DNA of 35,000 bases from Prorocentrum cordatum (GCA_963575745.1 CAUYUJ010014182.1:238342-273341), one strand, 5' to 3'. Shown: positions 1 through 9,558, counted from the first letter of the stretch. Translations and numbers: made by a program. Notes: generated by a model from the sequence alone, not told the origin.

Positions 1-137
1 GCCGACGCGGCTCACAAGGGCCCTGGAGTTCCGTGCTGTGACACGGGTAGTGGCTCGGACTTGTGCAGCGCAGCGCTACGTCGGGGGGAAGCTGTTTCGG
101 AGCTTCAGGCCCAATGCTGCACCTCTCGTTGCCTTAT

Positions 138-190
138 GTCGGGCGTGTCCCCCTACAGGGGAATTTTCGACGGAAAATTAAACATACCCC
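138..190 (+). repeat. Left inverted arm of the 1.7-kb unit
   Basis: Begins GTCGGGCGTGTCCCCCTACA and runs into an A-rich stretch with ATACCCC. It contains its own small palindrome (CCCCCTACAGGGG). It pairs with 1802-1854. Confidence 0.7.
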
Positions 191-314
191 AGAAATACCC
201 CAAGAAGGTCAACACATATTCAAAACATAGTCTCCATATTATTTATTGATTATTTTTTGACTACCTATACGACCACCCTTCGGGTGATAAGGAGGTTCGG
301 GGGGAGGAACCAAC

Positions 315-548
315 GTCTCACTCGATCGGTCTCACTATCGATCTCACTATCGATCTCACTATCGGTCTCGCTCGATCGATCTCATTCGATCTCACAATCG
401 ATCTCCCTCGATCTCTTTCATTCGATCGATCTCACAATCGATCTGATTATAGATATCACAATCGATCTCACTATCGATCTCACTATCGATCTCACAATCG
501 ATCTCACATTCGGTCTCACTTTCGATCTCTATCGCTCTCACATTCGAT
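315..548 (+). repeat. Degenerate CGATCTCACT 10-bp minisatellite
   Basis: Tandem CGATCTCACT/CGATCTCACA units with ATCGGTCTC and ATTCGATCTC variants. The open frames on both strands through here are by-products of the 10-bp period and are not called as genes. Confidence 0.85.
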
Positions 549-1358
549 CTCATAACCAACGTCATCATCATCAACCTCATCGTCATCAACGTCATCAACA
601 TCATCATCATCATTCTCCTCCTCATCATCATCGGGACACCATCATCACCATCACCGTCATCATCATCATTGGGGCACCATCATCGTCACCATCATCATCA
701 TTAACCTCAGCATCATCGGGATACCATCACCATCATCATCGGAGTAACACCATCGTCATCACCATCACCATCTCATCATCATTATCATCAGCGCCACCAT
801 CAACATCATCATCACCGGGACATCATCATCATCGGCAACATCATCATCAATATCATCATCATCATCGAGACACCATCATCATCGTAACCGTCATCATCAC
901 CATCATCATCATCGGGACACCATCACTATCATCAACATTAGCATCATCATCACCACCATCGGGCCACCATCATCACAAACATCATCATCACCTCATCATC
1001 ATCCTCATTATCAACATCATCATCATTACCATCACCATCATCATCATCGGGACACCATCATCGTCATCATCAACATCATCATTCTCGGGGCACCATCATC
1101 ACCAGCATCATCAACAACATCATCATCAACCTCATCATCATCATCATCGGGACACCATCATCATCATCATCTTCCTCATCATCTCATCATCATCTCATCA
1201 TCCACATCATCGGGATCATCAACATCATCATCATCATCATCATCTGGAGACCATCTTCATCATCAGCAACATCTTCATCATCATCATCATCATCATCATC
1301 GGGACACCATCATCATCATCATCATCACGACCATCACCATCATCATCAACATCGTCAA

Positions 1359-1389
<31 letters not shown>

Positions 1390-1462
1390 GGGATACCATC
1401 ATCATCACCACCATCACCATCACCATCATCATCATCATCGTCATCATCATCAGCATCATCGA

Positions 1463-1499
<37 letters not shown>

Positions 1500-1503
1500 G
1501 AGA
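549..1503 (+). repeat. (ATC)n array with GGGACACC interruptions
   Basis: Nearly a kilobase of ATC triplets interrupted at irregular 50-110 bp intervals by CGGGACACC or TCGGGGCACC, so there is a higher-order unit. The 501-residue open frame across 257-1762 is just this array read as His/Ile/Ser and is not a protein candidate. Confidence 0.9.
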
Positions 1504-1540
1504 CACTGACGGGACACCGGCAGGACACTGGCGGGACATC

Positions 1541-1676
1541 GCGGGCCACGGGCCCCCGGAAAGGAATCATTTGGTCCGGCCGCGCCTCAGCCGGAGGCGG
1601 GACACCGGCGGGACACCGCGGGCCACTGGCCCCCGGAAAGGAATCATTTGGTCCGGCCGCGCCTCAGCCGGAGGAG
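1541..1676 (+). repeat. 77-bp tandem duplication
   Basis: GCGGGCCAC starts at 1541 and again at 1618. Both copies continue through CCCCCGGAAAGGAATCATTT and GGCCGCGCCTCAGCCGGAGG almost unchanged. The flanks carry GGGACACCGG spacers. Confidence 0.8.
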
Positions 1677-1801
1677 ACTTTCTTCTCGCCCGCCCACGCA
1701 GCTTCGCCTCGCCCGCACGCACGGCACGCACGAACACAAAACCGAAACCGATTTCCCGGTAGGGGTGCTCTCCGTTCCACTTCCACTTCCCTCCGATTTT
1801 T

Positions 1802-1854
1802 AGGGTATTTTTTATTTTTCGTCGAAAATCCCCCTGTAGGGGGACAGGCCCGAC
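1802..1854 (-). repeat. Right inverted arm of the 1.7-kb unit
   Basis: Reverse complement of the left arm at 138-190, with six mismatches by eye concentrated in the A-rich inner half. Confidence 0.7.
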
Positions 1855-2054
1855 TTAATCGTTGCCGAGCCGGCACTGTCACGAGGCAGAGGGTGTGGCT
1901 TCGCGAGCGGCCTCTCCTGCAGGCCGGGCCTCGGGCGCGCTCGGTGGACACGGAGCTGCTGGAGGTGTCCACGTCGACGCAGGAAGGCAGGACAGCTGAT
2001 CCCGACAGCGCGCTGGAGACGACCAGCCCGCAGATGCCGCGCAGGGAGGGCCAA

Positions 2055-2247
2055 TCGGGCCAGACGAAAGGGAGGGATTGGGAAAGGGGGGGTTACGAAA
2101 TTTGCTGCATGCAGCTGGTTTCGGCCTCGCCGAGGGGCCCATTCCTCGATGCATGGCCGCCTCCGGCGCCGGGAGGCGCCGGGAAAGTCAGCTACGCGAG
2201 CTGATTCTCAAACCCCCCCTTTGCTATCCCCCCCTTTCGCCCGACCG
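2055..2247 (+). mobile_element. MITE-like element, copy 1
   Basis: About 190 bp with imperfect terminal inverted repeats: the left end CAGACGAAAGGGAGGG and the right end (reverse complement) GGGCGAAAGGGGGG, both running on into a G7 run. The centre holds a GGCGCC hairpin (GGCGCCGGGAGGCGCC). It shares long stretches with 33971-34172 in the same orientation, including CGGGCCAGACGAAAGGG and GGGCCCATTCCTCGA. It has no coding capacity, so any movement would need a transposase elsewhere. A 2-bp (TA-like) or longer target-site duplication is not clear. Confidence 0.55.
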
Positions 2248-2339
2248 GAGCCAAGACACACGGAAGGAGCTCCCGCACCTGCTGACCCGGATGGAGTTGA
2301 CCGAACGCCAGCCGCTGCTGCAGATGGCCATGGTCGCGC

Positions 2340-2642
2340 TTGGTGCGTCCCCTGGCTTTGGACTTGCCCCGCGGGCGGTCCGATGCGGCGCTGTATGGCC
2401 CGGGCGAGGTTCCAGGCATGTCCCAGGCTAATAATTACGAGGCTGAGCACGAGTCCGAGGACCCCCCAGCTCATAGGCACGACCATGAGGCCCAGCGCGA
2501 GTTCGAGGCCAAACTCGATCACGAGGCTACGACAGAGTACAAGGCGAATGATGAGAGCGAGCATGAGACCGAAATCTCGCTCGAATGCGAGAATAAGGAA
2601 CATGTGCAAATAGACGATATCGTCGCCAAGGGCAGCAATTAG
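2340..2642 (+). other. Open frame rich in Glu/His/Asp, unrecognised
   Basis: A 100-residue frame ends TAG... at 2642. From about residue 30 it is Glu, His, Ala and Asp rich (GAG/CAC/GAC codons in loose ~12-18 bp repetition). I do not recognise it. It could be a decayed GA-rich minisatellite that happens to stay open; the lack of complexity argues against a folded protein. Confidence 0.15.
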
Positions 2643-2667
2643 AACATTACGAAGCTACGTCCGACGT

Positions 2668-2946
2668 TCCTTTTCTCCCTCTCCTCATCCCCCTTATCCT
2701 CCTCCCCCTCTCTATCCTTCTCCTCCATCTTCGGCTCTCCCCCCTTATCCTCGAGAACGGTGGATTGTGGCGCCCCTCGCCTTTCGGATGGTGTTGTCGT
2801 ATGGTTTTCGTAAGGTTGTCGCATCCTTTCTCCTCCTCTTCCTCCTCCTTGTCCTCCTCCTCCTCCTCCTCCTCCTCCTACGGCTCCTTCCTTCTCCTCT
2901 TTCTCATCCTCCTCCTTCTCTCTCCTCCTTCTCTTCCTCCTTTTTC
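2668..2946 (+). repeat. TCC/CTCC pyrimidine tract
   Basis: Almost pure pyrimidine strand with CTCCTC repeats, densest at 2830-2885, interrupted around 2735-2830 by unique sequence. It lies immediately upstream of the LINE insertion site. Pyrimidine-strand tracts of this type recur at 26050-26180, 28214-28303 and 31385-32080. Confidence 0.8.
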
Positions 2947-2966
2947 ATGTTTCTCCGCCCACCCAA
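2947..2966 (+). repeat. Left target-site duplication of the LINE
   Basis: ATGTTTCTCCGCCCACCCAA, repeated at 7985-8004 with one T-to-C change. The DinoSL relic starts at the next base, so this marks the 5' insertion junction. Confidence 0.9.
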
Positions 2967-2988
2967 ACCGTAGCCATTTTGGCTCAAA
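2967..2988 (+). other. DinoSL spliced-leader relic
   Basis: Bases 2968-2987 read CCGTAGCCATTTTGGCTCAA, identical to the 22-nt dinoflagellate leader apart from its variable first base (here A, which is allowed) and its last base (A at 2988 instead of G). In dinoflagellates this leader is added in trans to the 5' end of nuclear mRNAs and is absent from the unspliced gene, so its presence in genomic DNA next to a retrotransposon body indicates reverse transcription of a spliced message. No GT donor follows, so it is not an SL RNA gene. Confidence 0.95.
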
Positions 2989-3974
2989 TGGCCATATATC
3001 GAGGCAGCTGGCCAGGTCAGCTCGGGCCTGTCTTCAGGCTCGGCCCTCGACACACGGGCTTGGGGGCAGGCCCTTTTGGCACAACCTCATCCAGTCTCAC
3101 TTTCGCAATTTGTGAGTTCAGAGTCACCCGCGCAGCCATGGGAGATGCCGCGCCTGAGTGGTTCTCGGCCTTCGTCACAGGACAGTTCGCTGCATTGACG
3201 AAGACGGTCACCGACACGAAGAGCCAGCTGACGGGCCAGATCAAACAACTGGACGGACGGATGGCTGCCCTCGACATCGAAGTACAGCAGATGGAGATAC
3301 GTATCCAGGCTTCAGAAGAAGCTATGAAGAAAGCATCAGTGACAGCCTCCAGCACGCTTGGCATAGACAGGACGAAGCGGGCTAGAGGGGGTATGACAAC
3401 TGGGACAGACACCAACGATTCATGTAGAATGTGGGTGAGTGGATATCCACGTGCTGTTCTTGCTGCCACGAGACAGACGACCTGGCAGCAACTCCAGCAA
3501 GGAGCACCGAGCCACCTCATGGACGGCACCACAGCGCAGTTTGCAACAACGAGTCAAAGTTTCTCCATCCACTTCAAGAATGCGGACGCGGCAAAGAAAT
3601 TCAAAGAATGGTTCATCCAGCAGCAGCTTCAATGGAAGGATGCTCGAGACGGATCATGTCATGCTCCTACGTATTCGCACCGACCTCCCAGATGACGTCC
3701 GTCATCGACAGAGACGCATGTCACATTATGGGTGCCGATCGTTCAGTTCTGGTAGAATAACAACACGTACCAAGCCGAATACAAGATCGGCGCAAACGGG
3801 TTCCGCAACGAGTTCTCCATCCGCACATCCGATGACTTATTCATCTTGGCAAAAGGTGAACAGGGCGGGCTCGGCAGGCTGGTGCTCAAGCCCAACAAGA
3901 GCGACCTCGCCTTCTGGGGCATTCCCGTAAACCGGATGCAGCAGTGGATTGGCGGATGTGGCAGTGCACGCTGA
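2988..3974 (+). pseudogene. LINE ORF1-like region: coiled coil and RRM-like part
   Basis: A frame opens at ATG 2988, overlapping the last SL base, and again at the better-placed ATG 3138 (CAGCCATGG). From 3138 the product is 185 residues before the stop at 3693-3695. Residues ~12-65 are a heptad-like, Lys/Gln/Asp-rich coiled coil. From ~94 the pattern MWVSGYPR, then FSIHFKNADAAKKF, suggests an RRM-like fold as in many LINE ORF1 proteins. Coding sense continues in another frame near 3655-3710 and returns to the first at 3756-3971 (NGFRNEFSIRTSDDLFILAK), past a TAG at 3753. The role by analogy is RNA binding and particle assembly. The fold assignment is inference; the coiled coil and frame changes are visible. 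Confidence 0.6.
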
Positions 3975-4247
3975 TGGTCTCCGACGCCAGCTTCTTCGGT
4001 GACATGCTGCGCGGGGGCGACAGCGGACACTGCCACAAACACGAATTCGCAGATCACATGCTCATCGTCTTCCTGCTCCTCGCCCACGTCGAGCGCCTCT
4101 TCTTCCTGCTCTTCTGACTCTGTTCACGATCTGGCTAGCCAGCCAGACGATCCCCATGTTTTGCAGCCGCTGCCGCCTCTGACTGTTCCCGACTGGCCCT
4201 GTGGCCAGCATGCAGTGCACCAGCAGCCTTTTCTCCCCGCCTCCTCG

Positions 4248-5351
4248 CTTGATATCGTTTCCTGGAATGCACCTGGTCTCTTCGGCTCGGTGCGAGCCCG
4301 TCGTCAGATGAATGCCTCGATTAGATGCGAGAAATTCTTCGGATTCTGTAAGCGCCACAAAATTGCTTGTGCGCAGGAGACTCACGGGACTATCGCCGAC
4401 GCCAACTGTATACGACAATAACTTCGACATGCGAATGTAGGTTGCGCTGCGTTTCAGGCCTCCACCAGGGCTGGGGGGCTTGTCACTTTCATCGCCAGCG
4501 CTGCTGTTCTTGCACAGCAGTTGCACACCACTCAACACCATGTGATTCCGGAAGGAAGGATGCCACTGAGTGTCATGTTGGGGGCGAAGAGAACTCGGCT
4601 ATCATGGGTGTCCATGTGCCGAACACGTGCGAGTCGCTAGCAGTCTATGCATCCAGCCTTGACGAGCTACTTGAGGTTTCACCGCCTGCCGAGCAGTGTT
4701 TTTTTGTTCAGTTATCTTGGGGGGCTGGAATTGTACCTTGGAGGAGGGGGGGGGGTGTGTCCTGACGGAGCGGGTTGGTCCCGAGGTGGCGCGCGTTTCC
4801 ACGCGCTCTTTAACCGGAAGTGCTCGAACTGGATTGAATTCTTTCAAGCAGATGACGCTCGTCGGGGGATGAGGGGCGGGGGCATTGCCCACGCTGCGCG
4901 TTTAGACCGCGTCTACTCCAACATTCCAGCGGCGGTCGCGGCTGACCTCGCTATTCGTGCTTCAGTTATAGGTATGCTCTGCCAGGCCCGTGTCTTTGAT
5001 CATATCCCAGTGTTGGTCGTAATAGACACTTTCAAGCCCCCCGCTGGCCTGAATAGCGGGGCCCCCAACTGGATTAGCAAGAACGAAGTCTATCAAGAAC
5101 TACCTGTCATGGAGCTTAGCAACAAAGCCGTGGAGCTTCATTCACTAAATGCTGCTGATGCTCTGAAGGCTGTTAAGGCTAGCATGTGCTCAGTGGTCAA
5201 GCGCGCGGCACCTCCTTTCCAATCAAGTTGCCTCGACATTTATTTTGAAGCATCACTGGTGTATGGTAGCCCTGAGGGGGATGCGTGCACAGCAGGGCCG
5301 CATGGTGTGCAAGGCTGTCAGTTGCTATCCCGAGCTTCAGAGGTTCTTTGA
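4248..5351 (+). pseudogene. LINE endonuclease (EEP/AP-endonuclease type), frameshifted
   Basis: The domain would nick target DNA to prime reverse transcription. The N-terminal strand LDIVSWNAPGLFG is at 4248-4286 and the catalytic-glutamate motif CAQETHG at 4368-4388. The middle is scrambled: frame continuity is lost after 4421, and the GDxN-type motif expected near 4710-4760 is not intact, next to a G10 run at 4746-4755. The original frame resumes at about 4800 with HAARLDRVYSN (4890-4922) and FDHIPV (4995-5012), the D-H pair of the EEP fold. The frame then runs through the linker to the RT and stops at 5351. Family membership is well supported by motif order; activity is very unlikely in this copy. 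Confidence 0.8.
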
Positions 5352-5739
5352 CTGCGAGACCCTGCTCAGTCACGACCGCCATGGTCTTTGTGAATTGACG
5401 CCGGAGATTTATGTTAATATTTTAACTGAGGAGGGGAAGGAGATTGGGAACGATAACGGCGTGAACGATGATACCAAGAAAGCTGCACTAGCAAAACTAC
5501 GGAGGAAGATGGAGCTTTGGAGGACATTCAGAAGGCGAGCCTATCTCACTGCCGTACTAGACGCTAACGGAAGCCCGTGTACTACACTCCAGCAGTCGGC
5601 CAACGTGCTTGCTGAATCTGGGGGAAGTGTTTTTTTTTTCTCCGCCAGCTACGGAAGATCGTTCCATGTGGGCGGACATTCTGAGACATGTTCAGATGGT
5701 TCCCGAGGACCTCGGGGCTTCCTGGAAGGTTGAAGATGC
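5245..5739 (+). pseudogene. LINE linker between endonuclease and RT
   Basis: The frame from about 5290 to 5630 encodes a Lys/Arg/Glu-rich stretch (ELTPEIYVNILTEEGKE) typical of the EN-RT spacer of LINEs. At the T10 run 5630-5639 the coding sense shifts to another frame (PPATEDRSMWADILRHVQ, 5642-5740). At the T6 run near 5738 it shifts again into the RT frame. Both changes sit exactly at homopolymers, so they may be true decay or sequencing length errors. Confidence 0.6.
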
Positions 5740-7125
5740 TATTTTTTGAACATATACGACACTGCCGTAACCCGATGCCTGGACCTGACGGTATCCCATT
5801 TGCGTGCTGGCGAATTGGAGATGCGCCGAGATACCTCTACACATTCTATACTGATATGACCAATGGGATTTTTTTTCAGAGCTGCCTGACGATATGGGGA
5901 GCTACCGATGGTTTTCTTATGCGCGCGCCCGCTCTCCATATCTAACACCAATGCGAAGATCCTCTCTGCTGTGTTATGCCACCCATTGAGTGAGCTCTCT
6001 AAAGTGACTGTCGCACCCCTCCAGAAGCGTGGCTGCAACAAGAGTTGCTCGCACGTGACTCGGCTGCCATCCTCTCGACTGGTTTCTCCGCTGTTTTCCC
6101 GTCGCTTCTGCGCGTTTGGATGTTTGCCGTGCTCAATGCTATGAATGCCCCCTCCTTCATCACTAACTTCTACTTCATGCCTTATAAGAATAGCCAGGGC
6201 GCGGTAACTCTTGGCGGACAGAAGTTCGGAAGCTTTCCTACCCGGAGGGGGGGTGCGTCAGGGCGACCCTGGCTCTATGGCCCTCTTCTGTCTTTGCATT
6301 GGCCCTGTATTGCGATGGCTACAACAGACCCCCCCCCCCCCCCCTGCCCATGATGCTCTGTGCCTAGCATATGCTGACGACTGTCTTTTTGGAATGGTGG
6401 ATGTATTTCGCTTGGCTACTGCCGTGTGGCGCATGCTTCTCGCCCTCGAGTCAGCTATTGGGCTGGCGCTCAACTTTCGAAAGTGGACTGTTCTGACATG
6501 TGGGAGAGTTAGGAGGGAGGAGGTCAGTGACATGATGTCCAATGAGGCGAGGGGTTTGGAGTTGGCGGGGGCAAGTTCTGCTATCAAGTACTCGGGGCTG
6601 TATATTTGCCCAGGTGCTGCTGGCGTGGCATGGAGCGCCCCGCTGTCGAAATTTGTTGCAAGATGTGCGATGCTCCGACAGCTCGCCCCTGGATGTGCGA
6701 TGACAGTTTCTACCTTTTTGGTCATCTGCCTCTCGGTGCTCCAGTTTGTCATCCAAGTTGAACCAGTCCCGAAACAGGTCATGCAGATATACAAGCACAT
6801 GCTGCAATGCCTTACGAATGGCCCTTACAATGCGTTCTCGTATAACATGCTTGTCTCGCTCCAGAAGCTCGGTTTCAGTGTCGAGCCCCCAGATCTTGTT
6901 GCTCTCTCGCGTGCCCGCCGCGCCCGTCTTGCTGTGAAGCGTCCTGGCATTCGCGAGTGCTGGGGCGAGCTGCTGAAGCTCGCTGAGAGCAACGCAATCT
7001 GTCATGCCAGAGTTGTCGACCCACGGGGATGGTATCGCAGGTCGTTTTTACTTAAGATGTTTGAGGTGGTGCAGAGTGTCCTGAATATTGTGCAGCTCTC
7101 CAGTCTTCCCCCTGTTACTCTCTAA
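5740..7125 (+). pseudogene. LINE reverse transcriptase, frameshifted, motif A aspartate missing
   Basis: The polymerase that copies element RNA into DNA at the nick. Visible blocks: IRHCRNPMPGPDGIPF (about 5754-5801), RPLSISNTNAKILSAVL (about 5926-5976, another frame), STGFSAVFPSL (6075-6107), GVRQGDP (6250-6270) and the catalytic AYADDC (6367-6384), then GLALNFRKW and the post-RT KYSGLYICPGA block. Motif A normally has Asp where Gly (GGT, 6081-6083) stands. The frame changes near 5880-5905 (T8), 6045 and at the G7 run 6247-6253. A C16 run (6329-6344) is tolerated in frame. A TAA at 7123-7125 closes the last long frame, but coding sense appears to continue beyond it. Family assignment is secure. 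Confidence 0.88.
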
Positions 7126-7984
7126 CGGAAGCTCTAGCCCCGTCCTCGCGCCCTTCCTCTTCCTGGACCTAGGGCGTTTGAAGGCCTTCAGTATCGACTG
7201 AGAAAGTGGCTGCCTGAAGTGGATTGCAGTAATCTCTCCCATCTTGTCCTTCCCCTTACCATGCCGCGTGTGTTCTTCGTTTCTGCGCGCGTGCTGTGTG
7301 CGCGAGTGCTCGCTTCCACACTCATCATCGTGGCTGTATCTTTGGGTGTGCTCATCGGGAATATGGGTTTGATATGTATCGGGACTATGATGATCGACGT
7401 CATTGCAAATTCTGCCATCGCTTCCGCGAGTTATGCGTCCAATGGATGGGCGCTGCGTTTCCAATTGCCCCTGTGATGATTCCATGGGTTGCCGCGCTGA
7501 TTCAGCTCTATCCTCTTCCCCCGAATGTGTCGCTGCTGTGTGCCTGCATGTGTGATGCTTTCCTGCGTGCTCACCACTGTGTGAGGCTGGGCCTGCCTGG
7601 CACGGCCCGGCAAAACTTTGAAGCTCGCCTCCGTCTTTTGACTCGGAGGCATGTGGCTGTTGCCGAGGCGTGGGTTGACCTCCGTGCAGGGCCCGGGTGG
7701 CTTGTCCCCGCTGGTGCGTCTTTTGGGGGCCGAAAGAGCTCCGTCTCAGGGTATGCAATGAACTTCAGGGGCGGTGTCGTCTCTGAACGCTGGCCTTTGG
7801 CTCTGGCCGCTGTGCCACTGGGGAGGTGGCGCGGCATTCATCCTCTGATCGTGGCCCGCGGACGCTGTGCGGCCAAAGCCAAAGCCCTCGCAGTGCCCGG
7901 TTCCGGAGCTGCGGGGGCGGCGGTTGAGGCCCCGTGGCTAGTGTCGCATTGGAGCGGAGACGACATGGCGACAAGGCCAAAAAA
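7126..7984 (+). pseudogene. LINE C-terminal region with a Cys motif
   Basis: After the stops at 7123 and 7135 the RT frame reopens (EGLQYRLRKWLPEVDCSNL, about 7177-7233). Coding sense then moves to a second frame near 7330-7390, giving YRDYDDRRHCKFCHRF (about 7374-7421) and an Arg/Ala-rich tail up to the A run. The HCKFC pair resembles half of a zinc knuckle, common downstream of RT in LINEs. I see no partner cysteine/histidine pair with confidence. The open frame runs past the element end to 8024, so the natural stop has been lost or lies in another frame. Confidence 0.5.
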
Positions 7985-8004
7985 ATGTTCCTCCGCCCAC
8001 CCAA
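7985..8004 (+). repeat. Right target-site duplication of the LINE
   Basis: ATGTTCCTCCGCCCACCCAA follows directly on the A7 run and matches 2947-2966 at 19 of 20 positions. The single mismatch suggests a fairly young insertion, at odds with the many frame breaks unless those are partly inherited or technical. Confidence 0.9.
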
Positions 8005-8849
8005 GCAGCACGAAACTCAATTGAGCTTTTTTGTTCGGGGGGGGGGGGGAATAAGTGGAAGGATGATCTGAGGGGGCGAGGAGGATGAGCGGGCCGAGGA
8101 GGATCAGCTGGATGGGGGGGGGGGGGGAGGAGTAGGAATACAATGAGGAGCAGGAGCTGGAGGAGGATGATAAGGGAGTGGGTACATGTTACGATTCATT
8201 GGTCCTCCACAGTTTTCATACTCTTTTGCTCACCTCGTGTCTGGGAGAAGGGCAACCTTTTTATACTTACCACATGGCCACTCGAAGCGCGCCCCTCGTC
8301 GAAATTCGCGCGACCTGCACATCCAATGTCAGCTGGCGCGAGCAATGGCTCCTGTTGCGCCGCATTCTATAGACGTCTCTAAGATTTGCCAGCAACGCAA
8401 CACCCGCAGCTGCAAATGCAATCAGTCATGGCGCATTCCATGGTCCCCAAGTAGCAGCGAACATAACTACTCTGCCTCGGCTTCCTGGGTGCACATCTGG
8501 TGTGCCAATGTAGTAGTCAGCTCTATGCCAGCGCGGGCGCGAAGTTATGCAGCAGGACGCAGCAGCTGAACATTCATGCATTTTATGGAGTGAGCCATGA
8601 CCTCAGCAATGCCGAATTCAAGAGAACACGCGTAGGCTTCGCGCTAGCACACCGTTTGATGCGGTAGGGGTTGCGGAACAGCTGCTAGCGTGCCTTTTCG
8701 CGTGCAGCCAGTCGACGGACCAGTATTTGATCTTCTTGCACGCAGCCTACGAGCAGCACCTGTCGTGCACGAGCGTGTTCACGTTGGGGCGCTTCTTGAG
8801 GGCCCACGTCAGGGCTTGCGCGGATGTAAAGCAAGGTGATTGCAATGCC
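8005..8849. other. Spacer with poly-G runs, no gene recognised
   Basis: Two long G runs (about 8037-8050 and 8114-8128) sit in purine-rich sequence just after the LINE. From 8150 to 8849 the sequence is of ordinary complexity with several short open frames, none with a recognisable motif. A plus frame around 8705-8830 reads like protein (TSVFTLGRFLRAHVRACADVKQ region), but the evidence is weak. Confidence 0.4.
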
Positions 8850-9003
8850 ATCCGATTGCAATTCGCTGCGATTGCAATGCGTTGTTGTTGCAATGCAGTG
8901 CGAATGCAATGCGAATACAATGCGCATGCAATGCGATGCAATGCGATGCAATGTGATGCGATGCAATGCAATGCGGTGCAACGCGATGTGCGATTGCAAT
9001 GCA
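8850..9003 (+). repeat. GCAAT/ATGCG minisatellite
   Basis: Degenerate GCAAT and GATGCAATGC units, 5 and 10 bp in period, e.g. ATGCGATGCAATGCGATGCA. All frames on both strands stay open because the unit has no stop, so the Met/Cys/His-rich translations are not genes. Confidence 0.85.
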
Positions 9004-9405
9004 AAGCCGCCGATATCAAACCATCACCAGGTCCCTCCTTATCGTTCTCCCCCTCCTCATGCTCGATGGGTTCCGGCTGCTGTTTGTTTTGGCATAAGGC
9101 TGGGATGCTTCGACCACGTTCGCATGGCATTCGCGTGAAGATACGGGGCCAATATCCCTCAATGAGGAGTGGGACGAACGATGATGGACTGACATTTTCC
9201 TCCCCCTCGCCCTCCCCCATGCTCATAAACCTTTTCCACATTCCTATTCCTTGTCTCCCTCCCTTCACCTCTGCCTTCTCGGTGGGGGCTTTCGCATCGA
9301 GATCCCTCGAACATCGTCCTCGGAATTCTAACCCCATGCCGTCTGGCACAGGGCGGAGATTTCGAGGACCATGCTCGGGGGGGCGCTGCTTGCGAAGAGG
9401 TTGGC
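9004..9405. other. Unique spacer, no confident gene
   Basis: Sequence of normal complexity. A minus-strand frame over about 9020-9405 has mixed composition that could be coding (for example CERGRSIPALCQNKQQPE), but it has no recognisable domain and opens into simple repeats at both ends. Confidence 0.2.
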
Positions 9406-9406
9406 G

Positions 9407-9485
9407 AAGAGAGAGAGAGAGAGGGGTAGACAGAAATAGTGATAGAGAGAAAGAGGGATATACATACACATATATATATACATAT

Positions 9486-9558
<73 letters not shown>

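Larger units (their letters stand above)
138..1854. mobile_element. 1.7-kb unit bounded by ~53-bp inverted repeats
   Basis: The arms at 138-190 and 1802-1854 are inverted copies of each other, about 47 of 53 positions matching by eye, sharing GTCCCCCTACAGGGG and ATTTTCGACG. The inside has no credible gene: a 10-bp CGATCTCACT array, a long ATC array and a 77-bp tandem duplication. The layout resembles a foldback or non-autonomous DNA element whose centre has filled with simple repeats, but two independent insertions of one short repeat in opposite orientation would look the same. I see no clear target-site duplication outside the arms. Confidence 0.45.
2967..7984 (+). mobile_element. LINE (non-LTR retrotransposon) with a spliced-leader 5' end
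   Basis: A complete-length insertion of about 5.0 kb, flanked by a 20-bp target-site duplication (19/20 identical). The 5' end is the dinoflagellate spliced leader. The 3' end is a run of seven A (7979-7985) abutting the right duplication. In order it encodes a coiled-coil, RRM-like ORF1 region, an AP-type endonuclease (SWN, QETH, LDR and DH motifs), a reverse transcriptase (PGPDG, GVRQGDP, YADD) and a Cys-containing C-terminal region. Endonuclease nicking with target-primed reverse transcription explains the duplication and A tail. The reading frame changes many times, often at homopolymers, and motif A lacks its aspartate, so this copy looks inactive. The SL shows that the template was probably a mature, trans-spliced mRNA. 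Confidence 0.93.

Noticed and set aside
257-1762. A 501-codon open frame
   Set aside because: It is the 10-mer and ATC arrays read in one frame (Ser/Leu/Ile then His/Ser), open because the unit lacks stops.
2967-2988. An SL RNA gene
   Set aside because: An SL RNA gene needs a GT donor after the leader and an Sm-site-bearing intron part; here the body of a LINE follows with no donor.
8836-9138. Cys/Met/Asn-rich plus frame and the matching minus-strand His/Ala/Leu frame
   Set aside because: Produced by the GCAAT/ATGCG minisatellite.
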